From: an uncultured Clostridia bacterium
GTDB taxonomy: Bacteria > Bacillota > Clostridia > Lachnospirales > Lachnospiraceae
Reading direction: 5' to 3'
NCBI GenBank assembly: GCA_946403295.1
Contig: CAMIZL010000001.1
Coordinates: 248,001 to 312,000, forward strand
Length of the DNA: 64,000 bases
The translations under genes were made by a program, and so were the position numbers. How positions within the stretch are numbered: the first letter of the stretch is position 1; the number at the start of each line of letters is the position of its first letter. Below, piece by piece: positions 35,654 to 44,687 of the stretch. The notes under the pieces were generated by a model, which saw only the letters and a list, made by a program, of their open reading frames with translations, did no database searches and was not told the origin of the DNA.

Positions 35654-36318
35654 TGGTTGAATCCAAGGGATGGGACTGGAACAATGTCCCCGAGAACGAG
35701 AAAAATGTATGGACTGAGCCCGCGATAGAAAGCTATTATCTGCTTGACCGCTGGAAAAAGAAGGGATACAAAGATTTCCTCGATCTCGGTTGCGGAATGG
35801 GACGTCACAGCATCCAATTTGCAAAAGCAGGCTTCAATGTCAGATGTTTCGACATCGAAGAAGAAGCTGTAAAAGCCACAACAGATTGGGCCGGAAGAGA
35901 GGGTCTCACTGTCGAAGGCAAAATCGGTGACATGCTCAACCTTCCGTATCCCGACGGTTCGTTTGATACGATCTTCAGTCGTAATGTCATTAATCACACC
36001 GATACCCAGGGAGTCATAAAAGCGATCTCCGAAATATACAGGGTCCTCAAAAAAAGCGGCGAATGCTATTTTTCACTGGCATCAAAAGCCACTCACGGTT
36101 TTAAGAACACGGACTGGCCGCTCATCGATCCGAATACAAAGATCTGCATGCGCGAAGGTCCCGAATACGGCGTTCCGCATTACTTCGCCGATTATGACGG
36201 CATTTATGATCTCGCTAAGGATTTTAAAGTTGAGATGATCTATCACGTGGAGAATTATTATGAGCAATTCGGACACGGGCATTCGTCGTTTCATTATCAT
36301 GTGTTGATATCAAAATGA
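35653..36318 (+). CDS. Class I SAM-dependent methyltransferase
   Basis: 221-residue Rossmann-fold methyltransferase. SAM motif I is FLDLGCGMGRHS (about residue 40), the acidic end of beta 2 is CFDIEEEA, and motif IV-like IFSRNVINHTD follows. The C-terminal part is His/Tyr-rich (HGHSSFHYH). It starts at TAATG, overlapping the hydF stop by one base, so the two are coupled. The substrate is unknown. A terminator follows. Confidence 0.85.
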   Translation: MVESKGWDWNNVPENEKNVWTEPAIESYYLLDRWKKKGYKDFLDLGCGMGRHSIQFAKAGFNVRCFDIEEEAVKATTDWAGREGLTVEGKIGDMLNLPYPDGSFDTIFSRNVINHTDTQGVIKAISEIYRVLKKSGECYFSLASKATHGFKNTDWPLIDPNTKICMREGPEYGVPHYFADYDGIYDLAKDFKVEMIYHVENYYEQFGHGHSSFHYHVLISK

Positions 36319-36330
36319 AAGTGCGGTAAG

Positions 36331-36360
36331 CGGCGCTCGAAATATTCGGGCGCTGTTTTT
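36331..36360 (+). terminator. Rho-independent terminator closing the accessory block
   Basis: 11-bp stem CGGCGCTCGAA/TTCGGGCGCTG with two G-T pairs, loop ATA, then TTTTT. Confidence 0.88.
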
Positions 36361-36414
36361 ATGTGTGCAAAATACATGAAAATGCGGATTGCAGCGTTTA
36401 AAACGAAAAAAAGC

Positions 36415-36443
36415 TTGCTATGTGGAAATTCGCATGCTATAAT
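36415..36443 (+). promoter_or_regulatory. Sigma-A promoter of rplS
   Basis: TTGCTA (36415-36420), 17-bp spacer, perfect TATAAT (36438-36443). Confidence 0.8.
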
Positions 36444-36460
36444 AGTCGGGCATGTAAAAA

Positions 36461-36505
36461 GGGTGTTCCGCTGTACAGCTCCCGCCGGGACGTAGAATGA
36501 ACACT
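36461..36505 (+). ncRNA. L19-type ribosomal protein leader
   Basis: Outer stem GTGTTC (36463-36468)/GAACAC (36499-36504) encloses two short hairpins, GCTGTACAGC and TCCCGCCGGGA, between the promoter and the rplS ribosome-binding site. Position and layout fit the L19 autoregulatory leaders of Firmicutes. Confidence 0.65.
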
Positions 36506-36528
36506 GACATTTAATCAGGAGGTTCATC

Positions 36529-36876
36529 ATGAACGACATTATCAAAAACATCGAAGCAGCTCAGTTAAAGAGCGAGATCACCGAATTCAGCGTAGGTGAT
36601 ACAATCAGAGTATCTTCCCTCGTTAAGGAAGGTAACCGTGAGAGACAGCAGGTATTTGAAGGCGTTGTTACAAAGAGACAGAACGGCGGCGCAAGAGAGA
36701 CTTTCACTGTAAGAAAGATCTCCAACGGTGTTGGCGTTGAGAAGACATGGCCCCTTCATTCTCCCGTTGTTGCAAAGATCGAAGTTGTCAGACACGGTAA
36801 GGTTAGACGTGCTAAGTTGTTCTATCTTCGTAAGAGAACAGGCAAGGCTGCTAAGGTTAAGGAAGTCATCCGCTGA
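36529..36876 (+). CDS. rplS: 50S ribosomal protein L19
   Basis: 115-residue L19, at the 30S-50S interface. Typical segments are [32 protein letters not shown] and [17 protein letters not shown] at the C-terminus. It has its own promoter, an L19-type leader and an AGGAGG site. It is normally next to trmD but here begins a new unit after the accessory block. Confidence 0.97.
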   Translation: MNDIIKNIEAAQLKSEITEFSVGDTIRVSSLVKEGNRERQQVFEGVVTKRQNGGARETFTVRKISNGVGVEKTWPLHSPVVAKIEVVRHGKVRRAKLFYLRKRTGKAAKVKEVIR

Positions 36877-36894
36877 TGAATTAAGCGGTTTTGG

Positions 36895-36925
36895 AAAGGA
36901 ACGACAGGTTTTGTCGTTCCTTTTT
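36895..36925 (+). terminator. Rho-independent terminator of rplS
   Basis: Perfect 12-bp stem AAAGGAACGACA/TGTCGTTCCTTT, 5-base loop, T-run. Confidence 0.93.
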
Positions 36926-36987
36926 CAATGTAGGAGGGCTGATCCCCTTTAATATAAAGGCTTTCACAAATCAATAAATTTTGTATT

Positions 36988-37018
36988 AACAATCACTCCC
37001 TGCGGTTGTTATTTTTTT
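36988..37018 (+). terminator. Second terminator-like hairpin after rplS
   Basis: 7-bp stem AACAATC/GGTTGTT with a 9-base loop followed by A and seven T. It overlaps the lepB -35 region. Confidence 0.5.
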
Positions 37019-37034
37019 GGCCCCGATATAAAAT
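37006..37034 (+). promoter_or_regulatory. Putative lepB promoter
   Basis: TTGTTA (37006-37011), 17-bp spacer, TAAAAT (37029-37034). Transcription would begin close to 37041, which argues against the upstream GTG at 37041 as start codon. Confidence 0.45.
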
Positions 37035-37055
37035 ATTCATGTGGGGGAAACGTTA

Positions 37056-37670
37056 ATGGACACCGAATTTGATTTTGATTTTGACAAACAGGAAAAAAAA
37101 AGCAGAAGATTTAAACTCGTCATCAAAATTTCGCTTTGGATGGTGTGTGTTTGCGTTGCCGTATTTTTGGGTTGGCTTTTTACCGTTGTCGCGCTTGAAA
37201 AGACAAATATGGTGGGAAGCAGCATGGAGCCGACGCTCTCCGACGATGACATAATCGTTGTAAACAGGATGTCATATCTGTTTTCGGACCCCGAAAGATT
37301 TGATGTCATAGTTTTTAACAGATCCGGCAAAGAGCACAGTTATTATGCCTGCAGACGTGTTTACGGGCTGCCCGGCGAAAGAGTACAGGTTCGTGACGGG
37401 ATGCTGTATATAAACGGTTCTGCGATCACCGAAACCATAAACGTCGAACCGATGATAACATCCGGTCTTTACGAAGAAGAAGTTACGCTTGATGATGACG
37501 AATTCTTTGTTCTCGGTGATAACAGAAACGATTGCGAGGACAGCAGATATTTTAATTTCGGGAATGTGAGCCGTGAGGAGATAATCGGTAAAGCTTTTAT
37601 AAGACTTTCGCCGTTCGGGATTATAAACAAGCTGAATCTTATAGATAAAGATTCTGATGAAGCTAAGTGA
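37056..37670 (+). CDS. lepB: Signal peptidase I homologue with Arg at the catalytic Lys position
   Basis: 204-residue membrane-anchored S26 family protein: acidic, Phe-rich N-terminus, basic patch, one membrane helix (about 20-46), then the extracytoplasmic catalytic domain. The nucleophile box GSSMEPT is intact (S56). The general-base box normally reads KRVxGxPGD; here it is RRVYGLPGE, putting R100 where the catalytic lysine should be. The later GDNRNDCEDSRYFNFG box is normal. The start at 37056 is set by GGGGGAA and the promoter. Position between rplS and rbgA is the usual lepB site. It may be inactive or atypical; another signal peptidase would then be needed. Confidence 0.85.
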   Translation: MDTEFDFDFDKQEKKSRRFKLVIKISLWMVCVCVAVFLGWLFTVVALEKTNMVGSSMEPTLSDDDIIVVNRMSYLFSDPERFDVIVFNRSGKEHSYYACRRVYGLPGERVQVRDGMLYINGSAITETINVEPMITSGLYEEEVTLDDDEFFVLGDNRNDCEDSRYFNFGNVSREEIIGKAFIRLSPFGIINKLNLIDKDSDEAK

Positions 37671-37685
37671 TAAAGAGGAGATTTT

Positions 37686-38525
37686 ATGGTTTATCAATGG
37701 TATCCGGGCCATATGAGCAAGGCTAAAAGACAGATGGAAGAGGATCTTAAGGTGATCGATGCGATCGTCGAGATCCTTGATGCGAGAATTCCGGTATCGA
37801 GCAAAAATCCGGATATCGATACGCTCGGGAAGAATAAATATCGTGTGATCATACTCAATAAGAGCGATCTCGCGGATCCCGAAAGGACCGCATACTATAA
37901 GAAATATTACGAAGACAAAGGCTTTTTCGTTAATACATGTGATTCGAGGAATCCCTCGGGTGTTAATGGAAGCCTCGATATCATCACAAAGGCCTGCGAG
38001 GAAAAGATCAAAAAAGACAGGGCACGAGGCATCATCGGTCGTCCGATAAGGGCTATGGTTGCAGGGATACCCAATTGCGGGAAATCAACGTTTATAAACT
38101 CGATAGCAGGTAAAGCCTGCGCCAAAACGGGAAACAAGCCCGGAGTGACAAAAGGCAGACAGTGGATCAGACTGAACAAACAGGTTGAGCTTCTTGATAC
38201 TCCCGGTATCCTCTGGCCCAAGTTTGAGGACCAGCAGATCGGTATGAAGATCGCTTTTATCGGCTCAATAAACGACGATATCCTTTACCCTGAAGAACTT
38301 TGCTACTATCTGATCGGTGTTTTGAAAGAGAGATATCCCGATAATCTTAAGCAAAGATACTTTAAAGACACGGATATGCCCGAAGAGATCAATGATATCG
38401 TTAAATCGATCGCTATATCGAGAGGAGCTCTTGCAGGCGGCGGTGAACCTGATATCATAAAGGCTTCGAGACTTATAATCGACGATTTCAGAAGCGCAAG
38501 GCTCGGAAAGATTACTTTGGAGTAA
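37686..38525 (+). CDS. rbgA: Ribosome biogenesis GTPase RbgA (YlqF)
   Basis: 279-residue circularly permuted GTPase needed for late 50S assembly. Starts with YQWYPGHMSKAKR; motif order is permuted: NKSDL (G4) comes before GIPNCGKST (G1) and DTPGI (G3). A C-terminal helical domain follows. It is 15 bp after lepB with AGAGGAG. Confidence 0.95.
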   Translation: MVYQWYPGHMSKAKRQMEEDLKVIDAIVEILDARIPVSSKNPDIDTLGKNKYRVIILNKSDLADPERTAYYKKYYEDKGFFVNTCDSRNPSGVNGSLDIITKACEEKIKKDRARGIIGRPIRAMVAGIPNCGKSTFINSIAGKACAKTGNKPGVTKGRQWIRLNKQVELLDTPGILWPKFEDQQIGMKIAFIGSINDDILYPEELCYYLIGVLKERYPDNLKQRYFKDTDMPEEINDIVKSIAISRGALAGGGEPDIIKASRLIIDDFRSARLGKITLE

Positions 38526-38597
38526 GACCCACAATCCCTGAGGCGAGCCCCCGGCAGGATAAGTCCGGAATGAAATAAAGTTTTTACGAGGGTTGAG

Positions 38598-39356
38598 ATG
38601 GAAAACAAGATTTCCGCAATAAAAGATTTATTTGCCAATTGTCCCGAAGATGAGCTTTTGGGGCTTATAAAGGATTATTCTTCCGACGAAAGAGAATCGG
38701 TAAAGAAGATCATTCATTCCGCCGAGACGAGACTCGAGAAGCTTAAGGCTGAGCGTGCAAGACTTGAAGTGATGAAGTTTTATGAGAACAAGTACGGTGA
38801 ATGCGAACTTATATGCGGGATCGACGAAGCCGGAAGAGGGCCTCTCGCGGGACCTGTTTGTGCAGGAGCGGTAATTCTCAGGAAAGATGTCGAAATATTG
38901 TATCTCAACGATTCGAAGAAATTGTCGGCAAAGAAACGTGACGAATTGTTTGACAAAATAAAGGAGCTTTCGCTCGCAAGCGCCGTTGGTTTATCCGACA
39001 ACAAAAGGATAGACGAGATCAATATCCTCAATGCAACATATGAAGCGATGAGAAAAGCCATTGACGGACTCGGCAAAAAGCCCGATATATTACTTAACGA
39101 TTATGTCAGAATACCTGAAGTGGACATAAAGCAGGTGTCGATAACTCACGGAGATGCACAAAGTGTTTCGATCGCTGCCGCAAGCATCATGGCAAAGGTC
39201 ACCAGGGACCGTTTGATGGACGAATATGACAGGCAGTATCCGGGATACGGATTTGCGGCCAATAAGGGATACGGAACACAGCAACATATCGATGCGATAA
39301 GGGAGAAAGGGCTGACGCCCATTCACAGGCTTTCTTTTGTGGGTAATTTGATCTGA
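38598..39356 (+). CDS. rnhB: Ribonuclease HII
   Basis: 252-residue RNase HII that removes ribonucleotides and RNA primers from DNA. Catalytic signature GIDEAGRGPLAGP (acidic DE pair), then DSKKL and the later LNDYVRIP and SIMAKVTRDR blocks. An N-terminal helical extension of about 70 residues is usual for Gram-positive RnhB. ATG follows GAGGGTTGAG. Confidence 0.95.
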   Translation: MENKISAIKDLFANCPEDELLGLIKDYSSDERESVKKIIHSAETRLEKLKAERARLEVMKFYENKYGECELICGIDEAGRGPLAGPVCAGAVILRKDVEILYLNDSKKLSAKKRDELFDKIKELSLASAVGLSDNKRIDEINILNATYEAMRKAIDGLGKKPDILLNDYVRIPEVDIKQVSITHGDAQSVSIAAASIMAKVTRDRLMDEYDRQYPGYGFAANKGYGTQQHIDAIREKGLTPIHRLSFVGNLI

Positions 39357-39378
39357 TTTGTTTTGAAACGGAGGAAGC

Positions 39379-39654
39379 ATGATCGGAAAGAAGCAGAAAA
39401 CCGCCGTAGCACTCGGATTCGAAAAAGGTGACGAAGCTCCGAAGATCCTTGCCACCGGTAAAGGACATGTTGCCGAAAAGATCATCGAGCAGGCAAGGGA
39501 ATATAACGTCCCCGTCCATTACGATGCGAGACTTGCAAATACACTCTCCAAGCTTGATTTTGACGAATACATACCGCCCGAGCTTTACGAGGCCGTTATC
39601 GAAGTACTCATGTATGTCGACAAAGTCGATGCGGTAAGAGAACGTTTGAGGTAA
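39379..39654 (+). CDS. FlhB C-terminal-like protein (YlqH/EscU-type domain)
   Basis: 91-residue free-standing version of the cytoplasmic FlhB/EscU domain, as in Firmicutes YlqH. The usual NPTH autocleavage segment is not visible; the region ILATGKGHVAEKIIEQAREYNVPV resembles the second half of the domain. It has no membrane part and sits between rnhB and yraN, the normal ylqH location. Function is not established, though flagellar export control is suspected for relatives. Confidence 0.85.
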   Translation: MIGKKQKTAVALGFEKGDEAPKILATGKGHVAEKIIEQAREYNVPVHYDARLANTLSKLDFDEYIPPELYEAVIEVLMYVDKVDAVRERLR

Positions 39655-39677
39655 ACTTTCGGCTGCTGCCGAAAGTT
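39654..39677 (+). terminator. Hairpin overlapping the ylqH-like stop codon
   Basis: Perfect 10-bp stem AACTTTCGGC/GCCGAAAGTT with TGCT loop. No T-run follows, so it may be an mRNA stability or pause element. Confidence 0.45.
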
Positions 39678-39712
39678 GTTAAACGGATCATCCCCGTTAA
39701 AAGGAGACAGGC

Positions 39713-40069
39713 TTGAATAAAAGAGAAGTCGGAACCGTTTATGAAGAGATCGCTTCAAAAGAACTCGAAAAGAACGGTTACAGAATAATCGAGAAGAATT
39801 TTTATACGAGAGGCGGAGAGATCGATATTATTGCGAGAGACGAAGAGTACCTTTGCTTTGTCGAGGTAAAATATCGAACAGATGACAGCGACGGAGATCC
39901 GCTTGAGGCCGTAGACGACAGAAAGATAAAAAGGATATGTAAAACCGCGAGGTTCTATCTCATAAAAAACGAATATCCCGAAACGACGCCCGTCAGATTT
40001 GATGTGGTAGCGATACTCGGGGAAGAGATAAGGATCATAAAGAACGCATTTGATTATTGCGGAATCTGA
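39713..40069 (+). CDS. yraN: YraN family (UPF0102) putative nuclease
   Basis: 118-residue restriction-endonuclease-fold protein. Pattern: GEIDIIARDEEYLCFVEVKYR with the Asp and the ExK-type active residues of the family. Start is TTG at 39713 behind AAAAGGAGAC. It follows the ylqH-like gene as in other Firmicutes. A Holliday-junction resolvase role is suspected for the family but not shown. Confidence 0.9.
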   Translation: MNKREVGTVYEEIASKELEKNGYRIIEKNFYTRGGEIDIIARDEEYLCFVEVKYRTDDSDGDPLEAVDDRKIKRICKTARFYLIKNEYPETTPVRFDVVAILGEEIRIIKNAFDYCGI

Positions 40070-40093
40070 TGCATCAGGAAAGAGGAACTGCAA

Positions 40094-41491
40094 ATGAAAG
40101 AGAAAGGACATCTCATTACAGCCGTTGAGCCAGGCTCGATAGCGGAAGAGCTCGGTATAGAACCCGGTTCAAAGCTTCTTGCGATAAACGACAATGTGAT
40201 CGAAGATGTATTTGATTACAGATATCTTTCCCAGGACGAAGATATTGTTCTGACCGTTATCGACAAAGACGGTGAAGAGTGGGACTATGACATAGAAAAG
40301 GATTACGGAGAAGAGCTCGGTCTTGTGTTTGAGGGCGGATTGATGTCGGATTATCACCACTGCTCAAATAAATGTGTATTCTGCTTTATCGACCAGATGC
40401 CGCCGGGAATGCGTAAAACACTGTATTTCAAAGATGACGACGCGAGGCTTTCGTTCCTGCAGGGTAATTACATAACACTCACAAACATGACGGACAAAGA
40501 TGTCGAAAGAATTTGCTTTTATAAGCTCTCACCCATAAACATTTCCATTCATACCCTAAACAAAGAGTTGAGAGTAAAGATGCTGCAGAATAAGCGTGCG
40601 GGCGAAGCGCTCAGACATATAAAAACTTTCGTCGACGCAGGCATAGAAATAAACGGACAGATAGTCCTCTGCAAGGGATATAACGACGGTGCTGAACTTG
40701 ATTACACCTTGACGCATCTCGAAGAATATATGCCGGGACTTAAAAGCCTTTCGATCGTGCCGGTCGGAACGACCAAATTCAGGGAAGGGCTTGCGCCGCT
40801 CGAAACGTTTACCGCAGAAGAGTGCGGCAAGGTGATAAAACAGATCGAACCCTACAGGAAGTATTACAGGGAAAAATACGGAACAAGTCTTATATACGCA
40901 TCAGACGAGTTTTATCTCAATTCCGGAACGCCTATACCGGCGGCCGAAGAATACGAAGGCTTCCCGCAGATCGAGAACGGCGTCGGGATGACGAGATCGT
41001 TGATAGACGAATTTGATGAAGCGTTTTCGGATTTCAAAAAGGATCCCGCTTCAAAAGACCGCCTTATGAGATGTAAATTTACATTTGTAACGGGAAAGGC
41101 GATCGAAAACATATTGCGAAGCTTACTCGAACAGATATCTGCGGAATATCCGTTCTGCGAAACCGAGGTGATCGGTATCAGAAACGATTTCTTCGGCGAA
41201 AAGATAACTGTTGCGGGGCTTATAACGGGTCAGGATATAATAGCGCAACTGAGAGAGAGAAAAAACGGGGATTTCCTTGTTATCCCTACGTGCATGCTAA
41301 GAGCGGGCGAGGATGTTTTCCTTGACGATCTGAGGATCCGCGACATTGAAACAGCTTTACAAAAAAATATACGTATAGTAAAATCTAACGGTATTTCGTT
41401 AATTAACGTACTGTGCAACGATTATGTTCCGGTACATGAGAGAGAGGTGCCTTATGAGCAAGCCGATAGTGGCGATAGTCGGCAGGCCTAA
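40094..41491 (+). CDS. DUF512 radical SAM protein with PDZ-like N-terminus
   Basis: 465-residue protein: PDZ-like N-terminal segment ([18 protein letters not shown]), a radical SAM cluster motif CSNKCVFC (Cx3Cx2C) near residue 95, and the DUF512 C-terminal half. The [4Fe-4S]/SAM core implies radical chemistry, but no substrate is known for the family. It often neighbours der in Clostridia, and here its end overlaps der by 38 bp, so expression is linked. Confidence 0.9.
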   Translation: MKEKGHLITAVEPGSIAEELGIEPGSKLLAINDNVIEDVFDYRYLSQDEDIVLTVIDKDGEEWDYDIEKDYGEELGLVFEGGLMSDYHHCSNKCVFCFIDQMPPGMRKTLYFKDDDARLSFLQGNYITLTNMTDKDVERICFYKLSPINISIHTLNKELRVKMLQNKRAGEALRHIKTFVDAGIEINGQIVLCKGYNDGAELDYTLTHLEEYMPGLKSLSIVPVGTTKFREGLAPLETFTAEECGKVIKQIEPYRKYYREKYGTSLIYASDEFYLNSGTPIPAAEEYEGFPQIENGVGMTRSLIDEFDEAFSDFKKDPASKDRLMRCKFTFVTGKAIENILRSLLEQISAEYPFCETEVIGIRNDFFGEKITVAGLITGQDIIAQLRERKNGDFLVIPTCMLRAGEDVFLDDLRIRDIETALQKNIRIVKSNGISLINVLCNDYVPVHEREVPYEQADSGDSRQA

Positions 41492-42785
41492 TGTAGGTAA
41501 GTCAAGTTTTTTTAACGCATTATGCGGAGAGCAGATCTCGATAGTCAAGGATTATCCCGGTGTTACCCGTGACAGGATATACGGGGATGCCGAATGGCTC
41601 GGGAAAACTTTCACGATCATAGATACGGGCGGTATAGAGCCCGAAAGCAGCGATATCATCCTGAAGTCCATGCGTGAGCAGGCACAGATCGCGATCGATA
41701 CCGCTGATGTGATCATTTTCATGGTCGATATCAAAGACGGTCTTACGGACCGCGACGGACAGGTGGCTGACCTCCTCAGAAGGAGCGGAAAACCGCTTAT
41801 TCTTTGTGTCAATAAAGTCGACGATTTCAGGAAACTAGAAGCCGATGTCTATGAATTCTATAACCTTGGCCTGGGCGAGCCTTATCCTATCTCGTCTACG
41901 GGAAAGACAGGCTTCGGAGAACTTCTTGATGCCGTTACGGAACTGTTCCCCCGGGACGGTGAAGCAGGTGAAGAGGAAGAAAAGCCCCGTATTGCGATAG
42001 TCGGCAAACCAAATGTCGGTAAGTCTTCACTCATCAACAAACTTCTCGGCGAAAACAGATGCATCGTATCCGATATAGCGGGTACAACGAGAGATGCCAT
42101 CGATACTCTCGTTAAATATGACGGCAAAGAATATATCTTCGTCGATACTGCCGGACTTCGCAGAAAAAACAAGGTTAAAGAAGAACTCGAACGGTTTATG
42201 GTCATCAGAACCGTCTCGGCGGTTGAAAAAGCCGATATCGTTATCCTTATGATCGATGCGTCGGAAGGCGTAAGCGAACAGGATGCCAAGATCGCGGGAA
42301 TAGCCCACGAACGCGGCCGTGGTATCATAATCGCCGTAAACAAGTGGGATGCCATTGAAAAAGACGATAAAACGATCTACAAATATCGTGACGAGATCTT
42401 CAGAACGCTTTCGTTCATTCCGTATGCAGAAGTCATCTTTATTTCAGCGCTTACGGGACAAAGGATCGGCAAGATCTTTGATTCAATAGAGGAAGTTATT
42501 CAGAGTCAGAACTTAAGGATAAAGACCGGTGTATTAAACGAGATCATCACGGAAGCGACTGTTCTTCAGCAGCCGCCGTCCGATAAGGGTAAGAGGCTCA
42601 AGATCTTTTACGTAACGCAGGTGTCCGTCAAGCCGCCTACATTTGTATGTTTCGTTAACGACAAAGAGCTTTTCCATTTCTCGTATCAACGGTATATCGA
42701 GAATAAGATCCGTGAAACGTTCGGTTTCAACGGCACTTCGATAAAACTTCTCATTAGGGAGAGAAGCGAAAAAGAACAAACCTGA
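41454..42785 (+). CDS. der: GTPase Der (EngA)
   Basis: 443-residue double GTPase required for 50S maturation: G1 of domain one [20 protein letters not shown]1 of domain two [18 protein letters not shown]; then a KH-like C-terminal domain. The start at 41454 follows GAGAGAGGTG, inside the end of the DUF512 gene. Full length. Confidence 0.96.
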   Translation: MSKPIVAIVGRPNVGKSSFFNALCGEQISIVKDYPGVTRDRIYGDAEWLGKTFTIIDTGGIEPESSDIILKSMREQAQIAIDTADVIIFMVDIKDGLTDRDGQVADLLRRSGKPLILCVNKVDDFRKLEADVYEFYNLGLGEPYPISSTGKTGFGELLDAVTELFPRDGEAGEEEEKPRIAIVGKPNVGKSSLINKLLGENRCIVSDIAGTTRDAIDTLVKYDGKEYIFVDTAGLRRKNKVKEELERFMVIRTVSAVEKADIVILMIDASEGVSEQDAKIAGIAHERGRGIIIAVNKWDAIEKDDKTIYKYRDEIFRTLSFIPYAEVIFISALTGQRIGKIFDSIEEVIQSQNLRIKTGVLNEIITEATVLQQPPSDKGKRLKIFYVTQVSVKPPTFVCFVNDKELFHFSYQRYIENKIRETFGFNGTSIKLLIRERSEKEQT

Positions 42786-42820
42786 AAAATGATAAATATT
42801 TATCTTCCGGAGGCACAAAA

Positions 42821-43474
42821 ATGAACGTATGGCTCGTGATCTGCTTAATAATTGCAGGATATCTTTTCGGGTCAATCCCTTTCGGCTATATAGTCGGAAA
42901 GTTCAACCATATCGACATAAGGAATTACGGAAGCGGTAATTCCGGAACAACAAACGCTTTCAGAACTGTCGGGAGAGTCGGCGGAATAATCACATTTCTC
43001 GGCGATTATCTTAAAGCACTTATCCCGATCCTTTTGATAAGATATGTCATATTTAAAGATGAGCCGTATATGCATCTGGCAATTTTTATCTTCGGATTTG
43101 CATGTGTGCTCGGACACAATTTCCCTGTTTGGCTTAAGTTTAAAGGCGGCAAAGGGATCGCCGTAACGGTGGGTGTATGCTCCGGTTTTGATTATTTCAT
43201 AATTCCCGTGGGCATAGTTTTGTTCGGTGCGATCGTTCTTATCACCAAATATGTTTCGCTCGGATCGCTCCTTATATCACTCGTGATCCCTTTTTGGATC
43301 ATATTCAGGATGAATACGGACGCTTATTATCCCTGGCTTATCGCGGTATCATGCCTTTACACGATATCCGCATTCATCATGCACAGGAAAAACATAAAAC
43401 GACTCATTAGAGGCGAAGAAAACAAGATCGGACAAAGAGTTAAAATCGATAAAGATCCGAAAGAAAACAATTAA
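42821..43474 (+). CDS. plsY: Glycerol-3-phosphate acyltransferase PlsY
   Basis: 217-residue membrane enzyme that acylates glycerol-3-phosphate with acyl-phosphate, first step of phospholipid synthesis. About seven helices; conserved GSIPFGYIVGK at the start, GSGNSGTTNAFRT and KFKGGKGIAVTVG loops. The order der-plsY-gpsA joins acceptor supply and acylation in one operon; GGAGGC precedes the ATG. Confidence 0.95.
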   Translation: MNVWLVICLIIAGYLFGSIPFGYIVGKFNHIDIRNYGSGNSGTTNAFRTVGRVGGIITFLGDYLKALIPILLIRYVIFKDEPYMHLAIFIFGFACVLGHNFPVWLKFKGGKGIAVTVGVCSGFDYFIIPVGIVLFGAIVLITKYVSLGSLLISLVIPFWIIFRMNTDAYYPWLIAVSCLYTISAFIMHRKNIKRLIRGEENKIGQRVKIDKDPKENN

Positions 43475-43504
43475 TCACAAATGATTCATTGAGAGGTAGA
43501 AGAG

Positions 43505-44518
43505 ATGACAGTTACAGTTCTCGGAGCAGGTACATGGGGAGTTGCGCTTTCTATTTTGCTCGCAACAAAAGGAACAGACGTATGTCTTTGGTCAAGTAAT
43601 GAGACCACTGAGATACAGGATCTTATGAAAAACCGTAATGAGATCAAAAACCTTCCGGGAGCAAAGCTTCCCGAATCGGTACGTTTGACGAACGATCTTA
43701 AAGAAGCGATCACAAAGAACGATCCTTCTCTTATCGTATTTGCCGTTGCGTCACCTTTTGTACGTAAAGTAGCAAAGTCTGCAAGCCCTTATATAAAGCA
43801 CGGCATGAGAACGGTCAATGTTGCGAAGGGTATTGAAGAAGACACTCTCAAGACCCTGCTTGAAGTTATCGATGACGAGATCCCTCAGGCAGATAACAGT
43901 GTCCTTTCGGGCCCCAGCCATGCGGAAGAAGTATCGAGACTCATCCCGACTACAGTTGTAGTCGCATCGAAAACAAAAGAAACCGCATCATTTATACAGG
44001 ATACGTTTATGACTGACCGATTCAGGGTCTATACAAGTAACGACATGATCGGTGTTGGACTCGGCGGATCGATAAAGAACGTCATCGCACTTGCGGCAGG
44101 TATTTCAGACGGACTCGGGTTCGGAGACAATACAAAAGCAGCCTTGATGACAAGAGGTATCGCAGAGATCAACAGACTCGGTACAAAGATGGGCTGCAAT
44201 ATCGAAACACTTTGCGGACTTTCCGGAATAGGAGACCTTTTTGTTACGGCAACATCACACCACAGCCGTAATTGGAACGCGGGATATCTTATAGGTAAAG
44301 GAATGTCGGCGGAAGAGGCCATGAAAGAAGTTAAGCAGGTAGTTGAGGGCGTCTTCTGTGCCAAGGCTGCATTAAAGCTTGCGCAAAAATATGAAGTTGA
44401 AATGCCCATAATCGAACAGGTAAATTACATCCTTTTCGACCACAAGCCCGCACTTCAGGCTGTTTCGGACCTTTTCATGAGAGACAGAACAAAAGAGCAC
44501 GACAATGTCCTTTGGTGA
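43505..44518 (+). CDS. gpsA: NAD(P)H-dependent glycerol-3-phosphate dehydrogenase
   Basis: 337-residue GpsA making sn-glycerol-3-phosphate from dihydroxyacetone phosphate. Rossmann motif VLGAGTWGVAL at the start, catalytic-lysine region VNVAKGIE and GGSIKNVIALAAG, and substrate loop LSGIGDLFVTATSHHSRN. It is 30 bp after plsY and supplies its substrate. ATG follows GAGAGG. Confidence 0.96.
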   Translation: MTVTVLGAGTWGVALSILLATKGTDVCLWSSNETTEIQDLMKNRNEIKNLPGAKLPESVRLTNDLKEAITKNDPSLIVFAVASPFVRKVAKSASPYIKHGMRTVNVAKGIEEDTLKTLLEVIDDEIPQADNSVLSGPSHAEEVSRLIPTTVVVASKTKETASFIQDTFMTDRFRVYTSNDMIGVGLGGSIKNVIALAAGISDGLGFGDNTKAALMTRGIAEINRLGTKMGCNIETLCGLSGIGDLFVTATSHHSRNWNAGYLIGKGMSAEEAMKEVKQVVEGVFCAKAALKLAQKYEVEMPIIEQVNYILFDHKPALQAVSDLFMRDRTKEHDNVLW

Positions 44519-44599
44519 AGTTTATTGACAGAATATTTCGTGTTTTGTGATGTGAAATTTGATAAACACTGATTTTGCCCGTAATTCTTTAAGAATTTG

Positions 44600-44628
44600 T
44601 TGACAAATTATGAATTGGGGTATATAAT
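44600..44628 (+). promoter_or_regulatory. Consensus sigma-A promoter for the NlpC/P60 gene
   Basis: Perfect TTGACA (44600-44605), 17-bp spacer, perfect TATAAT (44623-44628), 59 bp before the ATG. Confidence 0.85.
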
Positions 44629-44687
44629 CTGACTTGCTATCGTAACATTTTCGTAACAATTGTGTTGTTTGAAATGCGAGGAAAAAG

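Noticed and set aside
37041-37055. GTG upstream start for lepB
   Set aside because: It coincides with the expected transcription start, and the GGGGGAA ribosome-binding site lies between it and the ATG at 37056.
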